In this document: positions 32,912-44,237 of the stretch, piece by piece
How positions within the stretch are numbered: position 1 is the stretch's first letter
How the letters are laid out: the number at the start of each line of letters is the position of its first letter
Made by a program: the position numbers and the translations under genes
Assembly (NCBI GenBank): GCA_905221605.1
Contig: CAJNDS010002271.1
Location: 67,001-131,000, forward strand
Source of the DNA: Symbiodinium natans
Lineage: Eukaryota > Sar > Dinophyceae > Suessiales > Symbiodiniaceae
Length of the DNA: 64,000 nt
Reading direction: 5' to 3'
The notes under the pieces: generated by a model
Database searches by the model: none
What the model was told of the DNA's origin: nothing
Seen by the model: only the letters and a program-made list of their open reading frames with translations

Positions 32912-35111
32912 TCAAAATTTCAAATCCCGAATGCAACCCAAGCTGGACTTGGCTACCCAGGAGTCCTCGTACAAGCAGCTTGAGAGGCGATCACGTGCAA
33001 TGACCTTCCTTAAACGGTGAGGCTAGAATTTCTTGAGGTCCAAACCCCGATAGACCTGCAAGGTATTGCGAAGTAAAAGAGTTCTGCGGGCTTGTAAAGG
33101 TGCACAAGATGCTCCACAACGAATCCCACGCCCTTGATGAAGCCTTGCTTCGTGAGGAACCGGCGCTTGTTGATGGTCACTTTGGGCTCGCCTTCACCGG
33201 ACCAGTCCTGACAACTCGTGGTCTGTATGGGCTGAAGCCTTGAGAGGCTCTGGGGGTGTTTGCGCTGCTTGCTTGTTGATATGAGAATGCCGCCCAAGCT
33301 CTCCCAAAAACCCCGGACCAGGGCCGTCAAAACCCGAAACCTTGATAGAGTTACCCACTACTGGCTCTCAAGAATCTGCTCCAACCCAGATCCTTGCGGC
33401 CAACCACCGTCTTGCTCCACCTGTCCACGCGGTCAAAAGCGCCGAACTTGATCAAGGCCCGCTGTCCGCGGCCTCACCGAAACTCCACACAGCCTTCTAA
33501 GAGGCTTCTAGATAGCAACACGCCTATAGCTGACACTGGGCTGTAGGGCCTACCACTGTAGGGTTTAGAGTTTTGGGTCAAGGTTTCTCCTTGAACGAGT
33601 AAACTCAAGCAGGGGGCTTCGCTCGCGCAGGCACAGCAACAGCCTTTGTCTTTCACTTACAGGAAGGTGCGGCGAGGTTGGTGTCCCACTCTTCAGGTAC
33701 ATAGTGATAGCGACACCAAGACTCACAGATAAGGGATGCCGTGGGTCTCCCATGATGCAGGTGGTTGCTCGGTTCGAAAGCCTACTGCAACATCTCCACG
33801 GCTGACTTGCCTCGACAACACAGAATTCCAAATCCAGGTCCCCAAGAACCCCACCTCCTATCCCAAGGTTGTAGGAGCGGTCCGGATCGCCCCAGACCTC
33901 GCGCATGCGACTTGGGCTCTCTGTGCGAGATCTCAACACGAAAGAATTCCAGGGTTGCGAGCCCTTGATCGAAATGCGCCCCGCTCAACATATACCTCAC
34001 ATTCTCAGGGTGATCCTCCTCAGGCGTTAAGAGGTCAAACAAAAAGCAAAAAATATCAATATGTATATGTACATATACATATATACACCTATGTGTTTTT
34101 ATGCATATATGTATATCGATTATCGGGGCAACCTAAATCTAGGCAGCTCAAGAATACCTTTGATGCCAGGGACTTGAACCCAAAGTGGTCGCTGTTTTTT
34201 TTTCTATCTTTTGCGAAGTTGGCCATGTGCCATCTTCTCACAATAAGTGGCAATTACATTCATATCAAAGCTGCTCATTCCGGGGATCTCCCGCCAGATG
34301 GAAGGCCAGAGTGCTCATGACGCAAGCAATCCGGGGTAGGCCCGTCCCGACTGGACGTTCTGTGCACACGGTCATGAACTTAGGCCCACCGGAGGCAGTG
34401 GCTTGCAGGAACACTCAGGCAGCAGGACAAGGAGTTCAGCAACTTGGCAGCAACCTCCCATCAGCAAGAGCATACCCAGGGAGATGTGGACATGCAGTCA
34501 TGATCTTGGCTAGGTGCAAGAACGAGCTGATTGACTCACGTCAGTCTCTGACACAGAAGACCCACCTTCCCACCCCAAGTACATAACTTTTCTATGCTGT
34601 TGTTAAAATGATGTACAAGGAAAAATATGCTACAACATAGGAATGAACATATTCCAAGATCAGACACATACAAGTTATTTAGATGTTGCATGTACCGCGC
34701 CGGGTCGCCGAAGCATCTGGCGCGGGCGGCTCCGGCAAGCGATCGAGCACCCGAACCTGCAAGCTGCTCTTTTCTCTGGCAAGGGGCAGAACCCGTGGGT
34801 TTTAGAGGGCTTTGGATGGGTGCAGGAAGCAAGTGATGCTTGAAACCCGCTCTTCAGGCTTCGGTGCTGTCTTGGCTTCTGGGTCTCAGAGTTCCTAATT
34901 CGCTAGAGGCGCTTGGACTGTGAGAACACCTCACCTTGCGGAAGCCGCGACGAGCAAGAGCTAGAGCTGTGAGAAGCCCCACCGGGCCAGCGCCCACGAC
35001 CGCAACGCTGGTGGCCTTTGTCTCCCGAACATGTTTATGCTCTTCTTCTCTCAGCTTCACGCCAGAAGCTGACGGAAGATAGCCCAGCTCTCCAACCCCC
35101 AGCACATCCAT
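32912..35111 (-). CDS. FAD-dependent monooxygenase (kynurenine 3-monooxygenase-like), six exons
   Basis: Minus-strand exons: 34935-35111 (ATG at 35111), 34696-34756, 33855-33920, 33393-33472, 33149-33207 and 32912-33008. Translation gives the Rossmann dinucleotide-binding segment SVAVVGAGPVGLLTALALAR with GxGxxG at about residues 40-45, the second strand VRVLDRLPEPPAPD, then DPDRSYNLGIGGRGQRALIK, VDRWSKTVVGRKDWSGEGEP, KVTINKRRFLT and KVIARDRLSSCLYE. This order matches the N-terminal half of flavoprotein hydroxylases that use NAD(P)H and O2. Phases agree at every junction. Donors are mixed: GT (34934, 34695, 33854), probable GA (33392, between RK and DW) and GC or GA at 33148. The frame runs to a TGA at 32912, giving about 238 residues; family members are 400 or more, so the C-terminal half must lie in further exons or is lost. 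The first exon lacks a clear targeting signal. Confidence 0.82.
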
Positions 35112-35365
35112 ACCAGCCCACAGAAGAAGCCCGAATCCTCAAAGACCAGGGGGCTGCTGCTCCTTCTGATCCCTGGGCCGCCCGGGTGGAGCGTGCAGGG
35201 AAAGACCAGCCACGCGCCACCTCACACAAGGCTCCGGAATCGATACGCAGTGATACACAGCAATACACAGCATGGGCACGGGATAGAAAGGCGCATGCTG
35301 ACAATCGAAACTCCACTTCTTCTCGCAACCGAGGCAACTGGCAAAGGTTCTTGTCGTGATGGCAA

Positions 35366-35710
35366 ATGGCGGCCGAAGGCATGAAGGCATGCTGGCTGTG
35401 CCAACCGAGGTTTCAGAAAAACAGGCCAAGCTCCACGGCCCGATTGTTTTCGCTGATGGTGCTTGTGCTGAGCGCGAGTTTTGTCCCCAAGAAAGGAATG
35501 TTGCAAAAAACTTGGAAACTGCTGGTGACCCTCCTGCTTTGTACATCTGTGTTGCCGTCCCAAGGTGAACTAGCGCAAGAAAAGAAGTTTCATGCCACAA
35601 GCAGCCTCAATCCGAACCCCCCCCCCTGTTCCAGAATCCGGAAGCCTCGCAATATCAGGCTGTGCAAGTTCGACTTGACCAGTTGGCAAGTCGCCCCCTC
35701 CCTGAGTTAG
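35366..35710 (+). CDS. Open frame of 114 codons with two hydrophobic segments
   Basis: Starts at ATG 35366. It reads a Cys/basic N-terminus, LFSLMVLVLSASFV, then TWKLLVTLLLCTSVLPS, a PNPPPC run and a basic tail to TAG. A second plus-strand frame over 35356-35568 (KLHGPIVFADGACAEREFCP) is equally coding-like and ends at a GT donor near 35566, so which is real is unclear. It lies upstream of, and divergent from, the FAD monooxygenase. Confidence 0.28.
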   Translation: MAAEGMKACWLCQPRFQKNRPSSTARLFSLMVLVLSASFVPKKGMLQKTWKLLVTLLLCTSVLPSQGELAQEKKFHATSSLNPNPPPCSRIRKPRNIRLCKFDLTSWQVAPSLS

Positions 35711-35836
35711 GGATCATGCAGGCAACTGTTTATCACTGCTTGGGCTGCACTTCCCAAGCCACCCTCAAGTAATGCAGAACCCCAATTAAGACTCAAGCCC
35801 TCTTCAGCCCGCCTGCTTGGGGCCAGCCGTTACCAG

Positions 35837-36145
35837 GAGCGGCGGTGGTGCGGCTGCAAGAGCCATGGCGGATGATTACCCCGTTCGGCGTTCTGTTGTT
35901 GGAAACATGGAGACGCCCTAAGCTGAGGTTCCCTGGGGATGCAGTTGTTGCATATTTGCAGCTGTGCCCGGCACGCCCCCTCCAGGCTCGCAGGCCGACA
36001 ATGTGGAATGCTCGGAAGGTAGTATTTTGTTTTTCGGTGTGTGCGTGTGTGTGCCGGTTGGTCTGTGGCATGCCACTACGCATGCATGTGTTGTAGAGGC
36101 CGAACAATCGACAAAGCTGCGTGCCACATGGCGTGCAAGTGCAGG
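35837..36145 (+). CDS. Two candidate exons, unknown product
   Basis: Exon 35837-36018 reads LQEPWRMITPFGVLLLETWR, RPKLRFPGDAVVAYLQLC and ends AAG|GTAGTA. Exon 36097-36145 reads RPNNRQSCVPHGVQVQ and ends at GTAGGT; the phase agrees (0/0). A further open frame with good codons (LTNYAAQKCQQVDAKGIATM) lies at 36185-36340 but is not in phase. Not recognised. Confidence 0.35.
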
Positions 36146-36499
36146 GTAGGTACGATTGGCACGGTGGACATTCTGGATCTTGTATGGGGTGAGCTCAGCG
36201 TTCCACCGTGGCTAGCCTTGCGAATCTTACGAACTATGCAGCGCAGAAATGCCAGCAAGTTGATGCGAAAGGCATCGCCACCATGATATGCAGACCAGAT
36301 ACCGTGGCAAAGAACGACGTAGTCCTGCTGGCTTTGTGGTGCAGGCATGGGTTCAGATCCCGACTGCAGCCAGAGACCAGACTTAACCGAATCATACATC
36401 TCCCGAGTCTCGTGACCCTGCCGATATTGAGGCAAGGAGCTCGAGTAATGGCACCAGTATTCAGCTGCAGCTTCAAATCGTAGAAGGCCTCAAAGGTCT

Positions 36500-38470
36500 T
36501 GGCTGTCCTTGGCACTTTGTTTAGGAGCCATGGGGCGTACCAGGAGCCGTTGTCTTTGTCGATCAAGTCTCTTCAAGCTCTGATTCAAACGAACATGGAT
36601 GCATATGGTTGCTGTGAGAAGGCTGCCACCCCCCTTTGCAGACGGTCGGACTCCCATCATGGCAATCCCTCCTGAAACTCTGCGTGATTGAACTGTCACT
36701 GTCACATTGCAATTGCCTCTCCCCCGGTTACCTTGTTCAAGCACGCTGCAGTATTAGCCCTGAGCTTGGTGTGTCCAGGCGATGGAGAAGTCCTGCCGAC
36801 GCTGCTTGGAGGCTTTTCACAGCATAAAGGACTGGGGATCCGAATTTTGAGGGAACTAATGGCCAGAAAATGTCCTTTTCATTTTGAGGCACCCAGGCCT
36901 ATTCGATGCTATGATACGTCACGATATGCCACTCCAACACGCCCCCCAAATGACCCCTCACAGACCCAGCCAAAAGCACTCCTCTGCATCTGCATGTGCC
37001 GCTACGTTACACAGGGACACAACTCGATCTGGAATGCTTGGCAGTCCAAATCCATGCTCGAAGTCGCGGAAGATGGGACAACCCAGGTCCTTCCACGGAC
37101 ATTATTGGTTGGTGTGGTTGTGGTTATGGCTGTGGCTGCCTGGTTCTTGTCGTGGTGGTGATCGTGGTCGTGGTCGTGGTCGTGGTTGTTGTTGCTGCTG
37201 CTGCTGCGCTGTGGTCATAGTTGTGTTTGCTGTATGTTGCGGTCGTCTGGTGTTGTGTTGCGGTTGTGATAGGTTTGCTGCTGTTGTACAATTGTTGTTG
37301 TCTCTTTAGAAAGGAGCACGTGTCATAGATGATCACGTGCGTGGAGTGAACTCCTGTAAACAAGCTGCTTCGTCTGATTTCTTAGGAAGCCGTCTCATTC
37401 TGGACGTCTTTAGGCTATGCCCAGCATGCGTGGTTTCACGCGCACACACTCACACATATGCACATACACATCAGACACTTGCACACATTCAGTCTCTCTC
37501 CCTCACACACTCACACAAGTTATATATACATATATACATGCACACCCACACGCCCATGCTCACAAGCGCGCACTCTCTCTCTCACTCTCACTCGCACCAT
37601 TTCACTCTCACTCTCACTCCCACTCCCACTCTCGCTTTCTCTTCTTCTTCTGCTGGGCATGAAGGGAAACCCCTCTCTCTCTCACCCTCTCTCACGCATG
37701 AATATTAACGGTAACGCACGCGCACACACGTGCACACAACACATACACACACAACATCCAATGCGGGCGAGACAAACAAGAAACGCCCACGGAAATGATG
37801 AAAGCGACGACGTGGCTGATTCAAACTGCGTGCGCAGCCGCGACACATCGAGATCTTTTCGAGGCAGTACTTCCCTTGCACTGGGACACAGATGAAAGGA
37901 ACGCACAGAGACGCCGACTATGTATACTAGTCCTAATCAAAAGCCTCAGCCTAGGGCCCGGGGTGAGCGCGTGCCCTACATTGCCCTGCCTTCACGAACT
38001 CGGATAGATGCTTTGCCTTGCCGACATCCGTCGTGTCCACCTGCATATAACGAAACGTTTAATTGCAGCGGCCCAAGGCTGCTAGAGTACATGCCTTGTA
38101 CGACTGCAGATCTGCTGTTGCGTTTATTTGCGGACTTACAGATTATTTGGTTTGAGAGTTGGCAGCCTACAATGTGCAAACGCCACATAACCACAAAGAC
38201 CCAGATGCCAAACAGCTCCGAATTGGGCTGCACCTCCCAGCCAGGAGGCTTCGAGAGAACGAAGCCTCGAGCGCCAATTGCCGCGGCGGGTGCAAACTTT
38301 GGATATTGATATTCTCACAGAGAGGTCGGGTGTTGATTAACACAAGAAACGACGGGATGGAATCTAACTTCTCAGGTCTCAGGTGGCCCTCAGCTCCTTA
38401 AATTAAAGCGACCCCAAGCCTCCTCTTTGGGTCCCTCAAGCAACAGTTCCCTAAAGCGCTGCCTTGCTCC
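36500..38470. other. Mostly simple-sequence and intron-like DNA
   Basis: 37104-37215 is a GTCGTG/GTGGTC run ending in CTG repeats; 37438-37760 is a CACA/CTCT-rich low-complexity block with a TATATACATATATA stretch at 37520-37536. No exon on either strand passes the codon and splice tests. Confidence 0.5.
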
Positions 38471-38712
38471 TCAATTTGCCTCCTCTGTCTTCCACAACAT
38501 GGTGGGCATCTCCCTTTCAAGCGGAACATAGCGGAACATAGCTAGCACTAGCAGACTCAAGACTCGACTCAATAACAGTTTGAGAAGTTCTGATGCTGGG
38601 GCGAGGGGAAGCAATGATTTTTTGGTATCGACAGCACTCCAAACTCGGTACGCGAGCCGGGTGGCGGTCTGGCAGGTCCAGGACGATCTTCGGCACACCG
38701 TTGCCTGACATG
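38471..38712 (-). CDS. Candidate exons, unknown product
   Basis: Minus strand: a segment 38539-38712 reads MSGNGVPKIVLDLPDRHPAR, VPSLECCRYQKIIASPR; then, in another frame, FRYVPLEREMPTMLWKTEEA ends with TGA at 38471-38473. Codons suit the other genes here. The join between the two frames is unresolved. Confidence 0.35.
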
Positions 38713-39129
38713 CTTGTTAACACCATTCTCGATGAGGAGGCAAGGCGTGGCCACAGCCAGAAATGGTCTTTAGGCCCGGGGGGGGGGGGGCGCGGAACAT
38801 GAGAGGGATGAGAATTTGATGCTAGAATGAATGGTAAGGCGTGTCAGCAAGCGGTAACTTAGAACCAAGACTCGGGGTCGAAGCTCCTCTGCTCTTCTGC
38901 TAGCAAACTCCAAAGCTTCTCAACCCAAGGCTCGGCACCCGAGCCCCGGACTCCCAGTCGTTGAAAGCAGCTTTTCTGCACTCTCTTCTCCTTGTTCTCT
39001 GAGGGTGACCCCCCCAGGCTACTGCGCGGCGCCTGTAGGGAAAGTAGCCCAGTGGCCCATGCCATTGTACTTCCTTCCTGCGCACATGTACTCTTCTTAT
39101 TTCTTTCCTTTTTCCTTCTTCTTCTGGGG

Positions 39130-39392
39130 GCTCTGAGTTTGTTTTCTCTCCCTCTCTCTCTCTCTCTCCCTCTCTTCTGGGCCAGCTGTCCTACACAACA
39201 TGCTGTTCTTCGGCCTAATTATTTAACCGCTTATGAGTCCAAAAGTGCCGCAAGGCCAGCTCGAAAGCCCCCAAAGCCCCCCCCAACTCCTCCCAAGGCC
39301 TCCTCGAGGGGGCGGGCGCCAGTCGGCGCGGCTCGCATCCAGACTCCTTCCTGCCTCGCTGAGAAAGGACCGCACTCGGCCTGCAAGAGAGA

Positions 39393-39431
<39 letters not shown>

Positions 39432-39432
39432 T
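39130..39432. repeat. (CT)n microsatellites flanking a Pro-rich segment
   Basis: CT runs lie at about 39143-39176 and 39392-39430. Between them the plus strand reads KSAARPARKPPKPPPTPPKA and continues in phase for 50 codons, so a proline-rich exon may sit here; the minus strand is open too. Confidence 0.6.
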
Positions 39433-39910
39433 GTTGATTTCTTGAGGCTGAAGGCCCTGTGAATAGACTCTTGAATGGTGACAGATATCGGGTGTGACAG
39501 GGCTCCTGAAGCGGCCCTTCGGGGCCGGGAGTCGTGGAGTGTTCAAAGAGGTAGGCTCCGCTGCGGTGGCAGTCTCAGGGTTGTTCTATATGACTTAAAA
39601 ATGCTGCTTCCTTGCAGCCGCGGAGCAGTAGAATTTTTCGTCCAGAAGGTCCACCTTATTCTAGGGGCCTTAATAATTAGAATAGGGTTTGGGGCCTATC
39701 TTTGCATTATTATTGAAGTTGAATCGTACCATTAATGCCTATTCCGATCCCCATAGTGTCCGGTGGCTTGTGAGGCGTAGGTTCTATCGAAAACGAATTC
39801 TCATCGCCGAGCGGACCTTTGCCTCATGCTGCAAGTTTCGGTCGACGACCAGCGGTTCAAACCCTCCTTTCAATGGCATGTTTCTGGCCGGGTTGAACAG
39901 CTGCAACGTG

Positions 39911-40222
39911 CTACAAGCTGCAACTGACTGCTGACCAAGCTGCAAAGTGGAAAGCCCAAATCATCCCTGTCAAGCTGACAGAGAGGTCGTTCATGCCGTC
40001 GAGCATGGCAGCGGCAGGACAAAGATGCCTCAGGTTCACGGTGCGGAGAACGAGAGGCCCATTGTCTCCGTGTAGCACAAAGCCCTGAACGCTGCTTTGC
40101 TGCTTTCCCCTCATGCTCCACCTCTTCGTATCCAGCTGCAATCTAGATGACCGCCTCCAAAGCCCAAAAGTTCTCATAATCTTCGATGCTTCGATGGATT
40201 CATGAGAGAATTCGTGAGCCAT
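39911..40222 (-). CDS. Open reading frame of 103 codons, unknown product
   Basis: ATG at 40222 to TAG at 39911. It reads a charged N-terminus (MAHEFSHESIEASKIMRTF), then SSVQGFVLHGDNGPLVLRTV, NLRHLCPAAAMLDG and a hydrophobic SLTGMIWAFHFAAWSAV. Codon use is good throughout and the start is a true ATG. It might be one exon of a larger gene. No family recognised. Confidence 0.42.
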   Translation of the reverse strand: MAHEFSHESIEASKIMRTFGLWRRSSRLQLDTKRWSMRGKQQSSVQGFVLHGDNGPLVLRTVNLRHLCPAAAMLDGMNDLSVSLTGMIWAFHFAAWSAVSCSL

Positions 40223-41704
40223 CCTCAGACCTGAGGAGCCTCCAGCTCTTCCATAGTTTTGACAGCACCTGTCTCTTGTACTGCCCCACAGACATCGACT
40301 ACTCCATAGCTCTACGCTGTTTCAGGCGGACACGCTCCCAAAATTCACAAGTCTGACTCAGCCCTGCAAACCATGCCACATCGTCGCAGCTGCGCTGGTC
40401 GCATCTGCTGAAGCCGTATCCAGAAGAAGAAGTGCAGCAAGGCCCTGAGCGGTGTTGGCCTCGGAGGTGTTTCGGTTAGGCAGTTCGGGCAAGGAATCCG
40501 CAAATCGTAACATGCGCCCGTAGCACCAGCCTGTGAGAGCAACTCTCAACAATCCAATCTGCAACCTGCTTCCTCACGTTCCAAGGGGCTGAGTTCTGCG
40601 GCGAAGGCCGGTAAATGGTGGAGATAGCAACCTCTAAGCAGTAGGAAGCAGGGATGCATGAGGCATCTTGCCCTGGTCAGGGAGCGTTCGAAAGGCCCAC
40701 TATTCTTGGGTGCTCGAGTAGGATGGATGTGGTACACTGGTACACGACCCAGACTGTGGCGTTCCCACATCTGCATTTGGACTTTCCCAACTCGCAAAAC
40801 CCAAAGTCCTGTCGGTCCCGCGAACACTCCACACCCACATCAAGAAGGCAGAGCTCTGCCGACAGGAAAATCTACTGCATCAGCAGGGTTTTTTTGCTCT
40901 AAAGCCCTGTCTTTGTTGAATCGTGGGCTCCTCTCGAAGTAATCAACCTCAAAGGTCCCTTCGTTCCCCGAAACTCCCTACCCTGCCGAATCAGCCTTTT
41001 CTGCTCCGGCAGTGGGCGACCTTTCCTCGAACCACAGCGTAGTGTGAGCTCGGGCAAGGTTGGCTGAGTCCTGCGCACAAGGAGCAACGGGTCCGCTACT
41101 GAAACGTTCCGGGCCGGCTCGCCAGTGTAGTTTCAGTTTTCCTTCGTGGCCTCATGCGCTCCGCCTAACTCCCATGCCTACCTCTGGCTTTGACTTTCCT
41201 AGCTGCATTGTTCCTAACTGCGCTTGATGGAGGCTTAAAGTCTACTCTTCCCTTACGTCAAGCCTTGCTGACATTGTGCCTGCACAATGTAATAAGTCAT
41301 AGTAGTATAACGCATTTTGAGGCTGATAGTTCGGGTACCTTGGGGTTTCCACTGTCTGAGTTCGAAGGTCTGCTAAGATGACGTACATTCAACGCATGAG
41401 GACATGGGATTTTGGAGTTGCGGTACAGCACTTCAGATTTGGCCACGACTGCAGTCTGGAACTATGCTACCCTACCCCCCAAAAGTCCCCAACCCCCCCC
41501 CCCCCTCCGGCTGTAGATCCTGTCCTGAGGGCCATGATGCGGGAGGGCACCTTGCACATGGGAGGACATAGACCCTACAGGCACCCTAGACCATGCGAAA
41601 GCTTGACAGACTTGTTGCAGGCCTGTGAACTATGTCAAACATGTATGGGGCTGTTCTTCGTGTGTCTCGGGGCTTAAGCCCTAAACCCTAAACCCTAAAC
41701 TTGC

Positions 41705-41852
41705 CCCAGCCTGTAGCCACCTCGGGCAAGGCCGCCAGCAAGGCCTCGCCGACCGAGCGCAGCGCTGCGAGGCCCCGAGCCGCGTTGGCCGCGTTCTGCG
41801 GGCCGAGGTCGGCTGCCTTGAGCACGGCCTGGGCCCTCGCGAGAGGCGCAGA
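41705..41852 (-). CDS. Ala-rich helical exon followed by a telomere-like intron
   Basis: Minus strand: acceptor GGAAGCAG, then SAPLARAQAVLKAADLGPQN, AANAARGLAALRSVGEALLA, ALPEVATGWG, ending at a GC donor (GCAAGT, first base at 41704). The exon is about 70% GC with almost all codons ending in C or G. The intron starts GCAAG and runs straight into TTTAGGGTTTAGGGTTTAGGG. Resembles a helical-repeat segment; gene not identified. Confidence 0.6.
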
Positions 41853-42856
41853 CTGCTTCCATTCACTCCGCTGGGATAACCCAGGGGTGTGGCTATGTCT
41901 TCAAAGGGGATGAACTGGCGACAGGGCATCCAGAAAAGCAGGGGCCGTGCTCTTCTACCCGGAGCGGAAGAACAGAAAAGTCACAAGAGTTGCAACATCG
42001 TGACAATCCTTTACCAGCAGCAATTCTGCCTGAAGCCCTGTAGAAATCCAAAGACTCAATGGCCTGGGCGAATCCAACATAGATCGATCCAGTGAGAGGG
42101 CGCTGCTGCGGCTTCGCGCAGTATTTGCCAACTCCTGTCCAATGCTAGCCCAGGCCATGGGTGGGATGATCTGTGAACAAGTCAAGCCTCCCCTTCCACT
42201 CCTCACAAACACAAAATGCAAAACATCACAACAAAACCATTAGATCATCATCAACTGAGAAATACCCCTTCCTTCCCAGCAAGAGAACCACCAAAGGCAG
42301 AGCCCTCTCCTGGGGACCGTAGGATGCCTGCGGCCACGCCATTACAACGATTTCGAATGTGTGTCCTGGGGCCTACAGGGTTTTCAGGCTTCTTGAGTCG
42401 CCTTAGTCTTAAGCACGGGGGTCAAGAACTGGAGCTTGCGCTCTAGACATGTTCCCGACGGTACGCCTCCAAAAGCTGTGCACCATGCCGCAGACCATGA
42501 ATAGCATTCCACCCCTGATTCCTAATATAGACTTCACGTCGCACATGTGCAGCCCCATGTGCCCGTAGTCTCCGGGTGCACTTCTTAACCGCACTGCTAG
42601 TCTAGTGTGCGAGGTCTAGGGGTCTGTGTCGTTAGTTACCGTTAGCTAGGAGAGCCAAAGCGCAATCTGCTACGCGGAACGTCGGCAAGCGGCCGTCAGC
42701 AAAAGACCTTCGCTTTGGCGGAGATTCGAAAAGCACACCAAAACCCCAACAAGTACCCCAAGGACATGATTTTCTTTTCCAGGGCGCCATGCATCTCCAT
42801 CATTGTGCCCATCCATCACAGAAGGTTCGAGAGCTCCTGCCTTGGCTCTCGAACTG

Positions 42857-43162
42857 TTAGGGCACATCTCGGATTGAAGGCATTTGGGGAGATTCCTTCA
42901 GCACGTCAGAGACACGAAGAGTGTTCTGACATGAGGATGCGGTGTGGCCTTGCGAAAACAGGTCGCTCAACAATGGCGCCTGAAACACGACGCGAGAATC
43001 CGCTGTTGCCCAAGGGGCGCCCGGGGTCCAGCGAGCTTGCTCATGGCCTGCGAGCCAGCCGCATCTGCCAGCAAACCTCATCTGGGCATCGTATGTCTGT
43101 GGCGATGTGAGCCAAGAATCTCTGTTGTTATACAGAAAGGAACCGACCTCCGAAAACCGCAT
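42857..43162 (-). CDS. Open reading frame of 101 codons, unknown product
   Basis: ATG at 43162; reads MRFSEVGSFLYNNRDSWLTS, AGRCGWLAGHEQARWTPGAP and later SSCQNTLRVSDVLKESPQMP to TAA. Good codon use on this strand. The plus strand is also open over the same interval, with a coding-like start (IRKAHQNPNKYPKD at about 42722), so strand is not certain. Confidence 0.38.
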   Translation of the reverse strand: MRFSEVGSFLYNNRDSWLTSPQTYDAQMRFAGRCGWLAGHEQARWTPGAPWATADSRVVFQAPLLSDLFSQGHTASSCQNTLRVSDVLKESPQMPSIRDVP

Positions 43163-43780
43163 CTGCTAAACATTTCTTTGCACCATTTGGCAACCAGCAA
43201 ACCCCCACAATCGCTTGCTACCAGACCTCGGGGCCCTTCAAGACCAAATCATACTCCCAAACTTGTTGTGTCGTTCTGGGCCAATGCTCTTTGAAGCATG
43301 GACTGAAGGCAGCGACAGCGCACATCAGGAACAAGAATGAGCAGAAGACGAATTTGGTTGATGCTCACGGTATGCATTCGTCGTCCATTTTTGTGCTTAT
43401 GGGCTCCTCAAAAACAAACTTTAAACAATGGACAGCTTAAAGTTTCAATCCGCCAAGGCCTCGGGCCGGAGGTGTATAGGTTGTCAGAACAGGCACCCCC
43501 CTCCAAATCCTCCCCCCACACCCAAAGCCCTTTTTTCGGACCCCTTTTTTTGGCCTCAAATGGGTACCCCCCCTGGGAAACCGGGTCCGCAAGCGGACGG
43601 TTCGCCAGGACCAGAAGCAGTTGAAGCCCCTCCCAGCAGGGCCCCCCGCCGTTGTCCACCCCCCCCCCACCTCCCCCCACCCTGCCGAAGAGTCGCCTTA
43701 AGCCTTAAGGGGCCTGGCTCAACCCTACGATCACTCCAAGCCGAACCCTAAACCCAAAAAAACCCTCAACCCCAAAGCGT

Positions 43781-43970
43781 GAACCTTGAGCCCTAAACTA
43801 ACCCTCAACCCCAAACCCCAAACCACAAACCATAAACCCGGAACCCTCAACCCTCAACCCTCAACCCAACCCTTATTGCTTGGGGTCCAGCGACTTGGGC
43901 GCTGCGGAATCACCATGCTCACGCGGATGCGCTGGGCCGGGCCGAGGCGGGTCGCGTAGCGTTAAAATTA
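43781..43970 (-). repeat. Dispersed 189-bp element, copy 2 (inverted relative to copy 1)
   Basis: Reverse complement of 7032-7220 with one small difference (TATGGTTTGTGGTTT for TATGGTTATGGTTT). Both the exon-like GC-rich half and the telomere-like half are kept. More CCCTAAA-like DNA adjoins it at 43737-43780. Confidence 0.85.
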
Positions 43971-44237
43971 TGATTGAATCTACTTCGCTTGAATTGCGGG
44001 TGCACACAAAGTGCGTTTACAGTTCGGTCGCCGACTTCAATACGCCACTCTGTAGTCTATTCTGAAGGTTCATCTCCCACTACTGCTGGCCCCATGCAGT
44101 CCCACCTCCCGACCTTTACGGCCTTCACCAAATACACCGCCAAACCTTTCCATCCCACACCCCTAACCGCTGGAAACATTAAAGCACAACCCTCAGCCAT
44201 AGCTCACGAACCCTACATCGACCTAGCCTCCTGCCAG

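Noticed and set aside
32871-33243. A neat plus-strand two-exon gene (ATG 32871, 46-nt intron) reading MELAHTNTSTTNPDQNFKS
   Set aside because: It lies antisense to exons of the FAD monooxygenase, whose family motifs and phases are much stronger. It shows that chance phase agreement can occur here.
33056-33420. Extended versions of the FAD gene exons (for example IKGVGFVVEHLVHLYKPAEL)
   Set aside because: They are open and in phase, but they separate motifs that are contiguous in the family (VVGRK-DW, RRFLTK-VIARDRL), so they are intron sequence read through.
34643-34843. Plus-strand frame reading RSIWRGRLRQAIEHPNLQAA
   Set aside because: Antisense to the exon VRVLDRLPEPPAPD of the FAD monooxygenase; its good codons are a mirror of that exon.
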